Made by a program: the position numbers and the translations under genes. The notes beneath the pieces are model-generated. The model ran no database searches and had not been told where the DNA came from. It was given only the letters and a program-made list of their open reading frames with translations. Shown here one piece after another: positions 6,268-14,593 of a stretch of 17,314 nt of DNA. Every line of letters starts with the position of its first letter. Position 1 is the first letter of the stretch. Source of the DNA: Tannerella sp. (lineage in GTDB: Bacteria; Bacteroidota; Bacteroidia; Bacteroidales; Tannerellaceae); the NCBI GenBank assembly GCA_031259505.1, contig JAIRLL010000287.1:1-17314 (forward strand). The letters are read 5' to 3'.

Positions 6268-6515
6268 AGTTTCTAATTGTTTAATCATTAATATTCGTAC
6301 TAAAACTGTTATACTGTTCCGCCATTCGGCTGACTGTTTCAATGCCGTCAGCAAATATTTCCGGTCCGGATTCTGTTCAGCCTGCATGATGCCGGCCTGC
6401 GCCGCCGGCACGGTACGGACTGTGACGGCCGCGCTGCATCCGGCAGCATATGCGACAGAGACACGGATTTCTTTTTCATCACTGTACATATTTTACTGTC
6501 CCGAATGCCGGAGTA

Positions 6516-6523
6516 CAAAAGTA
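6516..6523 (-). promoter_or_regulatory. Promoter -7 box upstream of pfkA
   Basis: On the minus strand this reads TACTTTTG, an exact TAnnTTTG box. The -33 element is poor (TTTC-like at about 6538-6541). Transcription would start near 6512, leaving a leader of about 245 nt before the family-consistent pfkA start at 6267, or about 23 nt before the upstream in-frame ATG at 6489. Confidence 0.5.
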
Positions 6524-6798
6524 AAAAAAACATTGCGGAAAATCATACGGCAGGGCAATTTTATTTTTCCATAGCGCGCGACCATGCCGTGCGTTTGCCG
6601 ATCGCAGAAAGTACATGCAGTTTTGTGCTCCGGAAAAAAACAGGCACCGTCGGGTTTAACCGCAAACATGCGATGGGTCATGACAGGGATGTTTCCGGCA
6701 AGGCTTCGGCGCCGCCGCCTGCTTTATTTTCATGTCGACGTGAACATCACGAGCCTGCGGCACGACTGAAGCGATGACATCCATTGACGCGCGAACGC

Positions 6799-6995
6799 CC
6801 GTTATATGAAAAATGTGTATATATATATACAGGATACATATATTGATATATGAAAACTGTATATACATATATAGAAACTGTATATGTATATATTAAAACC
6901 ATATATTGATATATGGAAACTATATATTGATATATGGAAATAATATATCGATATATCGTGTATACCATATTATTATGGAAACCATATATTGATAA
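6799..6995. repeat. AT-rich tandem palindrome array, period about 21 bp
   Basis: Roughly 200 bp made almost only of A and T, lying between DNA that is clearly GC-rich. From about 6836 it resolves into successive units of about 21 bp that end in GAAAC or AAAAC. Their cores are short palindromes, best seen as CCATATATTGATATATGG at 6899-6916 (8-bp arms around TG) with variants such as GTATATACATATAT and GTATATGTATATAT. The minus-strand frame across it encodes a heptad-like Ile/Tyr repeat (IYQYIVS), which is what a 21-nt period must give, so I do not call it a gene. The flanking 6524-6798 holds nothing that I can support. Confidence 0.85.
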
Positions 6996-7201
6996 AAGCC
7001 TCCTTCCTGCGTCACGTGGACGGGGAACCGGTGTTCGGCCCCCAGCCCACGTTCACGATGCCGTATTCGACCGAAGACCTCGGCGGCGGTTCCGCCGACC
7101 GGCAGCATCATGATGTGCTTGAATCGAGCCTGCGCGAGATCGAACGCCTCCGCCGCGAACTGGAACAGCTCAGGGCGTCGCTGCCGCCGACCGGTCAGTG
7201 A
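6989..7201 (+). pseudogene. GC-rich orphan frame with coiled-coil end, lacking a normal start (possible gene remnant)
   Basis: Seventy codons open from a TTG inside the palindrome array; the first ATG is at residue 24. Codon third positions are strongly G/C, as in the real genes nearby, and the C-terminal part (LESSLREIERLRRELEQL) is a clear heptad coiled coil. These features favour coding, but there is no recognisable family, no promoter and no good start. Either this is the tail of a gene whose 5' end was lost at the array, or a fortuitous frame. Confidence 0.3.
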
Positions 7202-7241
7202 GCCGCGCGCCCGCCCTCTCCCCCACCCTGCCGTCGCACGC

Positions 7242-7268
7242 CGCCCCTTTTGAATGCAAAAAGGGGCG
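7242..7268. terminator. Strong hairpin at the 3' end of the GSIII gene
   Basis: CGCCCCTTTT (7242-7251) pairs perfectly with AAAAGGGGCG (7259-7268) around a 7-nt loop. It lies about 45 nt past the GSIII stop codon (minus strand) and 40 nt past the orphan frame (plus strand). It could end transcripts from both sides, although a separate T-run is absent. Confidence 0.55.
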
Positions 7269-7312
7269 CATCTCGCGACGCACCCCCTCAAACATAACAT
7301 AAAAACAACTGT

Positions 7313-9502
7313 TTATCGAATAAACAGCAATTCCCTGTACTTGGGCAGTGTCCACATTTCGTCGTCCACGACAAGTTCGAGCTTGTCGGCGCTACGGCGG
7401 ATTCTGTCAAAATAAGGCAGTACGCTGTCGTGATACGCCAGCGCCTTTTCGTAAGCGTCTTCGATCGGGTTGGCCACTTTGCGGGCATTGACCATTCCGT
7501 CCACATTTCGCTTGATGTCGGCCACGTGCCCCGCAATTTCCTCCACCAGCGAAGCGTCGAGCGCCGAGAGTTCGGCAGCCTTGTCTTCGGGATAGATTGT
7601 TTTTATCTTCAACACATTATCCAGCAGCAGCGACTGATAGCGCGTGGCTATCGGGATGATATGATTGATGGCAAGGTCGCCCAGCACGCGGGCTTCGATC
7701 TGGATCTTCTTCGTATAGATTTCCCACTTCACTTCGTTGCGCGCCTCCAGTTCCTTTTTGTTCAGCACGCCCTTGAAGAGTTTGATGCTCTCTTCGGCCG
7801 TATAGGCGTGATAGATTTTCGGCACGCAGGTTTCGCAGTCCAGTTGGCGGGCGCTGGCATCCTCCCGCCATTCGTCGCTGTAGTTATTGCCGTCGAAGCG
7901 AATGGGTTTCGATTCCCTGATGTATTCCTTGATGACTTCGAAAAAGGCCTTTTCCTTCTCCAGTCCGTTCGCGATCCGGCGGTCGACGTCGCTCTTGAAT
8001 TCCTCCAGCTGAGCCGCTACGGCCGTGTTGAGGGCGGTCATGCCCGACGAGCAGTTGGCCGACGAGCCTACGGCGCGAAACTCAAAACGGTTGCCGGTGA
8101 AGGCGAACGGCGACGTGCGGTTGCGGTCGGTGTTGTCGAGCAGCACTTCGGGGATGTGCGAAATGCCGATGCTGGTTATTTTTTTGTCGGCCAGCACGAT
8201 CGCCCTGTCGGACGTGCTGTTCTCCAGTTCGTCGAGGATGGCGGAAATCTGCGTGCCGAGGAACACGGAGATGATGGCCGGCGGCGCTTCGTTGGCGCCC
8301 AGCCGGTGCGCGTTCTGCGCCGTCATGATGGAGGCTTTCAGCAGGGCGTTGTTTTTGTACACGGCCATCAGGATGTTGACCAGGAAGGTGATGAACTGCA
8401 GGTTTTCTTCGGGCGTTTTGCCGGGCGTGAGCAGCCCCACGCCGGTGTCTGTCCCGAGCGACCAGTTGTTGTGCTTGCCCGAGCCGTTGATGCCGGCAAA
8501 CGGCTTTTCGTGCAGCAGCAGACGGAAACTGTGGCGGCGGGCTACCTTCTTCATGATCGACATGATCAGCAGGTTCTGGTCGACCGCGAGGTTCGTTTCG
8601 TTGAAGATGGGCGCCAGTTCGAACTGGTTGGGAGCGACTTCGTTGTGGCGCGTCTTGAGCGGAATGCCGTACTTGTATCCTTCAAATTCGAGATCCTTCA
8701 TATACGCCGTCACGCGCGTCGGGATGGAGCCGAAGTAATGGTCTTCCAGTTGCTGGTTTTTAGCCGACTCGTGTCCGAGCAGCGTGCGTCCGGTCAGCAC
8801 CAGGTCGGGGCGCGTGGCATACAGACCCTCGTCGATCAGGAAATATTCCTGCTCCCATCCCAGATAGGAATAGACTTTCCGCACGCCCGGGTCGAAGTAG
8901 CGGCATATGGCCGTGGCAGCCCTGTCGACCCGGTTCAGGGCTTTCAGCAGGGGCGCTTTCAGGTCGAGCGATTCGCCTGTATACGAGATAAAGATGGTGG
9001 GGATACAGAGCGTATCGTCCATCACAAACGCGGGCGACGAGGGATCCCACGCCGTATATCCGCGCGCTTCGAACGTGCTGCGAATGCCGCCGCTCGGAAA
9101 ACTCGACGCGTCCGGCTCCTGCTGTGCGAGGAGTTTGCCGGAAAATTCTTCGACGATGTGTTCGCCCGGACCGTTGGCATAGTCGATAAACGAATCGTGC
9201 TTCTGTGCCGTGCCGTCCGTCAACGGCTGGAACCAGTGCGTGTAATGCGTCGCGCCCAGTTCCATTGCCCACATCTTCATGCCGGCTGCCACGTCGTCGG
9301 CAACACCGCGGCTCAACGTCTCGCCTTTTTCAATGGCGTTTTTGATGGCCTTCATCGTGTCTTTCGACAGATACCTGGACATGGTCGCTGTCGAAAATAC
9401 ATACTTCCCGTAAAAATCGGAAACAAATTTGGAAGGCGCCGTCACCTCCACTGCTTTTCTCTTGAAAGCTTCTTCTACGGCTTTAAAACGTAATGTACTC
9501 AT
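7313..9502 (-). CDS. glnN: Type III glutamine synthetase (GSIII)
   Basis: A 729-residue glutamine synthetase of the long type III class, which converts glutamate, ammonia and ATP to glutamine in the cytoplasm. The length fits GSIII (about 700-730), not GSI (about 470). Motifs: the GSIII N-terminal domain with FQPLTDGTAQKHDSF (91-105), GWEQEYFLID (215-224) with the metal-binding Glu, KTRHNEVAPNQFELAP (283-298), and GINGSGKHNNWSLGTD (338-352), the GSIII form of the ATP/glutamate loop. A long helical C-terminal extension follows. It lies 21 nt downstream of asnA with no terminator between, so the two are probably one transcript. The adenylylation Tyr loop of GSI is absent, as expected for this class. 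The start at 9502 gives the usual short N-terminus. Confidence 0.97.
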   Translation of the reverse strand: MSTLRFKAVEEAFKRKAVEVTAPSKFVSDFYGKYVFSTATMSRYLSKDTMKAIKNAIEKGETLSRGVADDVAAGMKMWAMELGATHYTHWFQPLTDGTAQKHDSFIDYANGPGEHIVEEFSGKLLAQQEPDASSFPSGGIRSTFEARGYTAWDPSSPAFVMDDTLCIPTIFISYTGESLDLKAPLLKALNRVDRAATAICRYFDPGVRKVYSYLGWEQEYFLIDEGLYATRPDLVLTGRTLLGHESAKNQQLEDHYFGSIPTRVTAYMKDLEFEGYKYGIPLKTRHNEVAPNQFELAPIFNETNLAVDQNLLIMSIMKKVARRHSFRLLLHEKPFAGINGSGKHNNWSLGTDTGVGLLTPGKTPEENLQFITFLVNILMAVYKNNALLKASIMTAQNAHRLGANEAPPAIISVFLGTQISAILDELENSTSDRAIVLADKKITSIGISHIPEVLLDNTDRNRTSPFAFTGNRFEFRAVGSSANCSSGMTALNTAVAAQLEEFKSDVDRRIANGLEKEKAFFEVIKEYIRESKPIRFDGNNYSDEWREDASARQLDCETCVPKIYHAYTAEESIKLFKGVLNKKELEARNEVKWEIYTKKIQIEARVLGDLAINHIIPIATRYQSLLLDNVLKIKTIYPEDKAAELSALDASLVEEIAGHVADIKRNVDGMVNARKVANPIEDAYEKALAYHDSVLPYFDRIRRSADKLELVVDDEMWTLPKYRELLFIR

Positions 9503-9523
9503 GTTTGGTAAAATTTTGATGTG

Positions 9524-10558
9524 TTATTTTAAGAAAATTCTGTTATCTATGCAAGCCCGTATCATTTCTTCAGGCCACAGCGATGACTGCACTTCGCCGA
9601 TGTGCGCGCACCGCAGGAGAAACATGCACAGCCGCGACTGCCCGATGCCACCGCCAATGGACGACGGCAACGCGCCGTCCAGCAGCGCCCTGTGGAACGC
9701 GAGCGAGCAGCGTTCCGTGCAGTTTTCCAGCGCCAGCTGGCGCAGCAGCGCCTCCCTGTCCACGCGGATGCCCATCGAGGACAGCTCGAACGCGTCGTTC
9801 AGCACCGGGTTCCAGAAGATCATGTCGCCGTTCAGCCCGTAGTGTCCGTCGCACGTCGGGGTCGACCAGTCGTCGTAGTCCGGCGCACGCCCGTCGTGTT
9901 TACGCCCGTCGGCAAGCTTCATGCCGATGCCGATGACGAATACCGCGCCGTATTCGCGCGCCACCTCGCGTTCGCGCGCCCTCGGCGAGAGGTCGGGATA
10001 CGCCGCCAGCAGGTCTTCGGAATGTACGTACACAATCTTCTCCGGCAAAATAGCCTCTCTCTGCGGGATGGCGGCGCACGCCTGCCGTTCGACGGATCTC
10101 GCCACGCCGTAGATCCTGTCCACGACGCTTTTCAGGCAGTCGAGCGTCCGTTCCTCCGGAGTGAGCGTCTTCTCCCAGTCCCACTGGTCGACGTAGAGCG
10201 AATGAGTATTGTCCAGCTCCTCGCCGGCGCGGATGGCATTCATATTCGTACAGACGCCCTCGCCGGGCGGAACACGGTAATGCGCCAGTTTCAGGCGTTT
10301 CCACTTGGCCAGCGAATGGACTACTTCGGCTCTGCGGCCGTCCATGTCGCGCACCGGAAAAGACACCGCGTGCTCCGTGCCATTCAGATCATCATTGATG
10401 CCCGTCCCCGAAAACACGAACAGAGGCGCCGTCACACGGCGCAGGTTCAGCGTCACCGACAGTTCTTCTTCGAACGACAGCCTGAGCCACCGTATTGCCT
10501 GCTCCACTGCCCCGGGAGGCAGCGCAGGCCGGTAATTTTCCGGAATGTAAATCTTCAT
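9524..10558 (-). CDS. asnA: Aspartate-ammonia ligase (asparagine synthetase A)
   Basis: A 344-residue AsnA that makes asparagine from aspartate, ammonia and ATP through an aspartyl-AMP intermediate. It belongs to the class II aminoacyl-tRNA-synthetase fold. Diagnostic segments are VFSGTGINDDLNG, HSLAKWKRLKLA, the HSLYVDQWDWE motif, KHDGRAPDYDDW and the motif-3 end GGGIGQSRLCMFLL. The ATG at 10558 is preferred: the frame extends two codons further to a TTG (10564), but ATG gives the usual MKIYIP start. It is followed after 21 nt by the GSIII gene. Being ammonia-dependent (AsnB would use glutamine), it is expected to work when ammonia is available, which fits the AmtB/P-II genes just upstream. 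Confidence 0.96.
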   Translation of the reverse strand: MKIYIPENYRPALPPGAVEQAIRWLRLSFEEELSVTLNLRRVTAPLFVFSGTGINDDLNGTEHAVSFPVRDMDGRRAEVVHSLAKWKRLKLAHYRVPPGEGVCTNMNAIRAGEELDNTHSLYVDQWDWEKTLTPEERTLDCLKSVVDRIYGVARSVERQACAAIPQREAILPEKIVYVHSEDLLAAYPDLSPRAREREVAREYGAVFVIGIGMKLADGRKHDGRAPDYDDWSTPTCDGHYGLNGDMIFWNPVLNDAFELSSMGIRVDREALLRQLALENCTERCSLAFHRALLDGALPSSIGGGIGQSRLCMFLLRCAHIGEVQSSLWPEEMIRACIDNRIFLK

Positions 10559-10626
10559 CTTCAATTATATGTTTATTTTTATGTTTATGTTTATCTTCTT
10601 ACCGGATCCCTTCCACTGTGGAGAAA

Positions 10627-10659
10627 GAAATACTGCCCCTGCGCAAAGGGCAGTATTTC
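10627..10659 (-). terminator. Intrinsic terminator after amtB
   Basis: GAAATACTGCCC (10627-10638) and GGGCAGTATTTC (10648-10659) are a perfect 12-bp stem around a 9-nt loop. On the minus strand TTTCT follows the stem. It lies about 40 nt after the amtB stop codon and separates the porin-glnK-amtB unit from asnA-GSIII. The rest of 10559-10699 shows only a weak TATAATTG box before asnA. Confidence 0.8.
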
Positions 10660-10699
10660 ATGTCCTCACATACTCATGACCGGGAATCCATATTATTCG

Positions 10700-12073
10700 T
10701 CAGTTATATGCCGTTTCGCCATGTTCGTAAATATCCAGTCCCTCCTCTTCGATACGTCTGGAGACGCGGATGCCGAACGCCATGTCCAGCCCCTTGAAGA
10801 TGATGAATCCCGCGGCGACCGCCCACAAACCGATCACGACGGCGCCAAACAGCTGTGCATAGAGCAGCGCCGTGCCGCCGCCGCAGAACAGACCGCCTTC
10901 GGTGGCCAGCAGGCCGGTCATGACCGTTCCCACCAGGCCGCAGGCGCCGTGTACGGACGAGGCGCCCACCGGATCGTCGATCCTGAACACCTTGTCGATC
11001 AGCTCGACGGAGAACACCATCACCACCCCGCAAACGGCGCCGATAACGACTGCCCCCCAGGGCGATACGATGTCGCACCCGGCCGTGATGCCGACCAGTC
11101 CCGCCAGCACGCCGTTGAGCGTGAGCGAGAGCGACGGTTTCCTGTACTTCGCCCACGCCGTGATCAGCGAGAAGAAGCCGCCGGCACATGCTGCCAGATT
11201 CGTCGTCAGGAACACGTGCGAAATCGCCACGCGGTTGTCTTCGCCCGAAGCCGCCAGTTGCGAACCGGGATTGAACCCGAACCATCCGAACCAGAGGATA
11301 AACACGCCCAGCGCGGCGACGGTGAGATTGTGTCCCGGGATGGCTTTCGATTTCCCGTCTTTCCCGTACTTCCCGATGCGCGGGCCAAGGACGGCCGCGC
11401 CCGCAAGGGCAACCCATCCGCCTACGGAGTGGACGACCGTCGAACCGGCAAAGTCGTGAAACGCGGCGCCCACGTGCGTCGCCAGCCATCCGTCTTTGGC
11501 CATCAGCCATCCCCCGCCCCACGTCCAGTGGCCGGAAACGGGATAGATGATCACACTGATAAGTACCGTATAGACCAGATACATGTGGAAGCGCGTACGC
11601 TCGGCCATGGCGCCGGATACGATCGTCGCCGCCGTGGCGCAAAAAACAGTCTGGAAGATCAAAAAACCTTCGGTCGGCAGCCCGTTGTCGAAAAACGAAA
11701 GATCGCCGAAATTCGGCATCCCGATGAATCCGGCGCCTTCCGAGCCGAACATGATGCCGAAACCGATAAAGAAAAACAGCAGCGAACCCAGCATGAAGTC
11801 AAGAAAATTCTTCATCAGGATATTGGCCGTATTCTTTGTACGGGTAAAACCGGCTTCCACAAGGGCAAATCCCGGCTGCATGAAAAACACCAGCATGGCC
11901 GCAAGCAGCATCCATACGGTATCGAGCGATATGCCGTTACTTGCGACCGTCGCGCTCAACTCCGCAGCCGCCTCCGCTGCATCCTGCGCAAAAACGCCCG
12001 ATGCAAAAAGCACAGTCAGCACGATTACGGCCGTACTGCGCCGAATGACACGAAATAATACATTTCTATTCAT
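10700..12073 (-). CDS. amtB: Ammonium transporter
   Basis: An Amt/Mep/Rh-family channel for ammonium in the inner membrane, about 457 residues with a signal peptide (MNRNVLFRVIRRSTAVIVLT, cleavage near VFA-QD) and the usual eleven membrane helices. Conserved parts include WMLLAAMLVFFMQPGFALVE, the HMYLVYTVLISVIIYPVSGH segment, HDFAGSTVVHSVGG with the first pore His, WFGFNPGS, and DDPVGASSVHGACG with the second pore His. The cytoplasmic tail (RVSRRIEEEGLDIYEHGE) matches the conserved end that contacts P-II. An ATG 36 nt upstream (12109) is in frame, only 6 nt from the glnK stop; I prefer 12073 because it gives a normal signal peptide. It is co-directional with glnK, the classical pairing, so P-II should gate it. 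Confidence 0.96.
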   Translation of the reverse strand: MNRNVLFRVIRRSTAVIVLTVLFASGVFAQDAAEAAAELSATVASNGISLDTVWMLLAAMLVFFMQPGFALVEAGFTRTKNTANILMKNFLDFMLGSLLFFFIGFGIMFGSEGAGFIGMPNFGDLSFFDNGLPTEGFLIFQTVFCATAATIVSGAMAERTRFHMYLVYTVLISVIIYPVSGHWTWGGGWLMAKDGWLATHVGAAFHDFAGSTVVHSVGGWVALAGAAVLGPRIGKYGKDGKSKAIPGHNLTVAALGVFILWFGWFGFNPGSQLAASGEDNRVAISHVFLTTNLAACAGGFFSLITAWAKYRKPSLSLTLNGVLAGLVGITAGCDIVSPWGAVVIGAVCGVVMVFSVELIDKVFRIDDPVGASSVHGACGLVGTVMTGLLATEGGLFCGGGTALLYAQLFGAVVIGLWAVAAGFIIFKGLDMAFGIRVSRRIEEEGLDIYEHGETAYN

Positions 12074-12115
12074 AGTTACATATCTTAATTTGTTAAACCA
12101 GTTCCGCATTTCAAA

Positions 12116-12472
12116 CTATTTTTCCAGTTCCGCGTTGTACAGCGCAATATCGCCACGTTCACCCGTACGGATACGTATCGAATCTTCGATCGGGATGATA
12201 AAAATACGTCCGTCGCCTATTTCGCCCGTTTTTGCAGCTTCCAGAATAGCCTTCACGGTCTTCTCCACATTCTTGTCGCGAACGACAATCGATACCAGTG
12301 TCCTTTCAATAGAACTCGTGTCATACGTCACGCCACGGTATATACGCCCCTGACGCGCTTTCCCTACGCCTCTTACATCGTAGTAAGAGAACCATTCAAT
12401 GTCTGCCGCAAGAAGGGCATCCTTCACTTCCTCGAATTTGGTTTTGCGAATAATCGCTTCAATTTTCTTCAT
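12116..12472 (-). CDS. glnK: P-II family nitrogen regulatory protein (GlnK-like)
   Basis: A 118-residue P-II signalling protein. It senses ATP/ADP and 2-oxoglutarate and controls AmtB by inserting its T-loop into the channel. The start MKKIEAIIRKTKFEEVKDAL and the second signature TGEIGDGRIFIIP (82-94), followed by IRIRTGERG, are clear. In the T-loop both tyrosines are kept (Tyr45 and Tyr50, the latter equivalent to Tyr51). The loop is one residue shorter than in E. coli, and the Gln39 position, a 2-oxoglutarate/Mg contact, is Ala39 with a Gln two residues on. As far as I recall this loop is usual in Bacteroidota, so it may not mean loss of function. It lies 30 nt after the porin gene and immediately before amtB. 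Confidence 0.95.
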   Translation of the reverse strand: MKKIEAIIRKTKFEEVKDALLAADIEWFSYYDVRGVGKARQGRIYRGVTYDTSSIERTLVSIVVRDKNVEKTVKAILEAAKTGEIGDGRIFIIPIEDSIRIRTGERGDIALYNAELEK

Positions 12473-12502
12473 GTCCAGTTCACTTTAAGTTATACATTAC
12501 AT

Positions 12503-13204
12503 TTACAAACTGATTCCAAACACAAAGTGAGCCTGCTGCACATACGGATTAAATACAATCTTCGTAAATGCCGGAATCAAAAACGTATCGGTAATCCTGA
12601 TTTCCTTAGAACCCGTCAAACCGATATTTACGACATTGAACCTGTCGGCATAAAGCCCGTCCCGGGGCGTAATCCCGATTTCGGCCTTCAGCCCGACGCT
12701 TCCGACTGCAAACGGCGCGCTCGCCTCGATATAGGTAGAATACGCGCGGCCTCCGTCTACGCCGAAATCATTGCCCGCAAAAAACGTATTCCACGACACG
12801 GCAAGCGGCCCGAAATCATACGCCAGCGTGCCTTCAATCATGTGCGCCGTCTTTTCGCTGTTGTAATTAAAATAATTACTGCTGCTGTTGAACCAGTAGT
12901 CCGTCAGTGCGACACTGAATCCTCCCACGCCGTAACCGACCGTGAAATCATACTCTTCAAGATACTCCGGAGAAGTAAACCCGACGGAACCCCACGCAGT
13001 TACCGAAAAACCGCCGGCCGACAATCCCAGCGCCGGCTGGACGCTCACTCCGCCGCAGTAGGAACCGCGCCAGATATAACTGCTCACCAAATCACCGCCA
13101 ACCGACATTTCCACCTGGGACTTTGCCGTGGCCGGAATCAGTAACATCACGGCAACAATACACGTTGCCTGCAAAACTCTTCTTTGAATGTTCATTTTCT
13201 TCAT
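12503..13204 (-). CDS. TorF-like putative outer-membrane porin
   Basis: A 233-residue protein with a signal peptide (residues 1-28, ending in TAKS before QVEMS) and a mature part made of short amphipathic strands with many Gly and aromatic residues, ending in Leu after HFVFGIS as outer-membrane barrels do. SVGGDLVSSYIWRG at the start of the mature chain matches the 'SDYrfRG' opening of the TorF/TIGR02001 group. The family is described only as putative porins. It is first in an apparent operon with glnK and amtB, so a role in moving ammonium or another small nitrogen compound across the outer membrane is a reasonable inference without direct proof. The start at 13204 and the Met at 13195 are both possible. 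No clear TAnnTTTG box was found in the 132 nt upstream. Confidence 0.8.
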   Translation of the reverse strand: MKKMNIQRRVLQATCIVAVMLLIPATAKSQVEMSVGGDLVSSYIWRGSYCGGVSVQPALGLSAGGFSVTAWGSVGFTSPEYLEEYDFTVGYGVGGFSVALTDYWFNSSSNYFNYNSEKTAHMIEGTLAYDFGPLAVSWNTFFAGNDFGVDGGRAYSTYIEASAPFAVGSVGLKAEIGITPRDGLYADRFNVVNIGLTGSKEIRITDTFLIPAFTKIVFNPYVQQAHFVFGISL

Positions 13205-13336
13205 TACACTATAAAATTAAATTATCATACCAAAAAAAACAGCCGTCTTCACTGTGCGCATCAGCAACACGGTCATGTTATTTTTTTTTCATCAATATTC
13301 TTCCTCATTCAAAGCGCGTCCGGCGGCGTCCGGCGT

Positions 13337-14566
13337 TTACTTCAGCCACCGGCATATCCTGTCTATCGCCTCGATACTGTTTTCGCGTGTACCGAAAGCC
13401 GTCAGACGGACATATCCTTCGCCACTCGGACCAAAACCAACTCCCGGCGTACCGACCACGTGCGCGCCGTGAAGCATCTGCTCGAAGAACTGCCACGACG
13501 ATGTGCCCGCCGGCGTCTTGATCCACAGGTATGGCGCATTCTCGCCCCCGCAGACTGCCAGCCCGGCCGACGTCAGCCCTTCACGCATCAGTTTGGCATT
13601 ATCCATGTAATACCGTATCGTTTCTTTCACCTGCCTGGCGCCTTCGACGCTGTAGACGGCTTCGGCGCCTCGCTGCGTGATGTAGCTTGTACCGTTGAAC
13701 TTCGTGCACTGCCGACGGTTCCACAGCGGATTCAGGGCGACCGCTTCGCCTTCGGAGGTATACCCGTTCAGCTCTTTCGGAATCACCGTATAACCGCATC
13801 TCACACCGGTAAATCCCGCCGTCTTCGAAAAACTGCGAAACTCGATGGCCGTCTTCCTTGCGCCTTCGATCTCGTAGATGGAATGCGGCAGTTCGGGATT
13901 CCGGATATACGCTTCGTATGCCGAATCGTAAAGAATCAGTACCTTGTTGGCGAGGGCATAATCCACCCACTTTTTCAGCGCTGCCTTCGTAATCGACGCG
14001 CCTGTCGGATTGTTCGGATAGCAAAGGTAGAGGACGTCTATCCGTTCGGCAGGCGTCTCGGGCACAAACCCGTTCGCTTCCGTGCAGGGGATATACACAA
14101 TATTATTCCATTTGCCGTCAATCAACTCGCCTGCACGTCCGCCCATCACGTTCGAATCGACATAGACGGGATATACGGGATCTGTCAGCCCCACGCGATT
14201 GTCGCGGCGGAGGATGTCGCCGATATTTCCCGTATCGCTCTTTGCGCCGTCGCTCACAAATACTTCGTCCGTATCCAGCGATATGCCGCGCGAAGCATAA
14301 TCGTTTTTGACGATTGCTTCCCTCAGGAACGGATAGCCCTGTTCGGGTCCGTATCCGCGGAAAGTAGAGGCGTCGCCCATCTCGTCTACCGCCCTGTGCA
14401 TCGCCTCGCGCACAGCCTGCGGCAACGGACGGGTTACGTCGCCGATGCCCAGACTGATCACCCTGGCATCGGGATACGACGATTTAAATGCGTTTACCTT
14501 TCCGGCAATATCCGAAAACAGATAGTTGCCGGGCAGTTTCAGAAATTGTTCGTTCACTAAAGCCAT
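13337..14566 (-). CDS. dapL: LL-diaminopimelate aminotransferase
   Basis: A 409-residue PLP enzyme of fold type I. It converts tetrahydrodipicolinate with glutamate directly to LL-2,6-diaminopimelate, bypassing the succinylase or acetylase branch. Visible are the N-terminal [27 protein letters not shown] (37-50), YPNNPTGA (183-190), [10 protein letters not shown] (213-222) with the PLP-pyridine Asp, and [15 protein letters not shown] (245-259) with the Schiff-base Lys248 and a phosphate-binding Arg256. These are the DapL signatures rather than those of a general aspartate transaminase. It starts 27 nt after the dapF stop, so the two consecutive steps are encoded together. DapL is expected in anaerobic Bacteroidota. 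Confidence 0.96.
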   Translation of the reverse strand: MALVNEQFLKLPGNYLFSDIAGKVNAFKSSYPDARVISLGIGDVTRPLPQAVREAMHRAVDEMGDASTFRGYGPEQGYPFLREAIVKNDYASRGISLDTDEVFVSDGAKSDTGNIGDILRRDNRVGLTDPVYPVYVDSNVMGGRAGELIDGKWNNIVYIPCTEANGFVPETPAERIDVLYLCYPNNPTGASITKAALKKWVDYALANKVLILYDSAYEAYIRNPELPHSIYEIEGARKTAIEFRSFSKTAGFTGVRCGYTVIPKELNGYTSEGEAVALNPLWNRRQCTKFNGTSYITQRGAEAVYSVEGARQVKETIRYYMDNAKLMREGLTSAGLAVCGGENAPYLWIKTPAGTSSWQFFEQMLHGAHVVGTPGVGFGPSGEGYVRLTAFGTRENSIEAIDRICRWLK

Positions 14567-14593
14567 TTTTTTTTGCTGTTTTTATGTGTATGT

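Noticed and set aside
6747..7300. Ile/Tyr heptad-repeat frames on the minus strand across the AT array
   Set aside because: A 21-nt DNA repeat forces a 7-residue repeat in any open frame. There is no signal of coding outside the array.
7430..9493. 687-codon open frame antisense to the GSIII gene
   Set aside because: The opposite strand encodes an unmistakable glutamine synthetase over the same span. Long antisense frames are expected when third codon positions are G/C-rich, and this one has no family motif.
9602..12058. 818-codon open frame antisense to asnA and amtB
   Set aside because: It runs across two clear genes and their terminator. The product is Arg/His-rich and low in hydrophobics, as antisense shadows are.
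13205..13336. Sigma-54 (-24/-12) promoter before the porin-glnK-amtB unit
   Set aside because: I looked for a TGGCAC-N5-TTGCA-like site on the minus strand, as nitrogen genes often have one in Proteobacteria, and found none.
13184..14560. 458-codon open frame antisense to dapL
   Set aside because: dapL on the minus strand has all its active-site motifs; the plus frame shows none.
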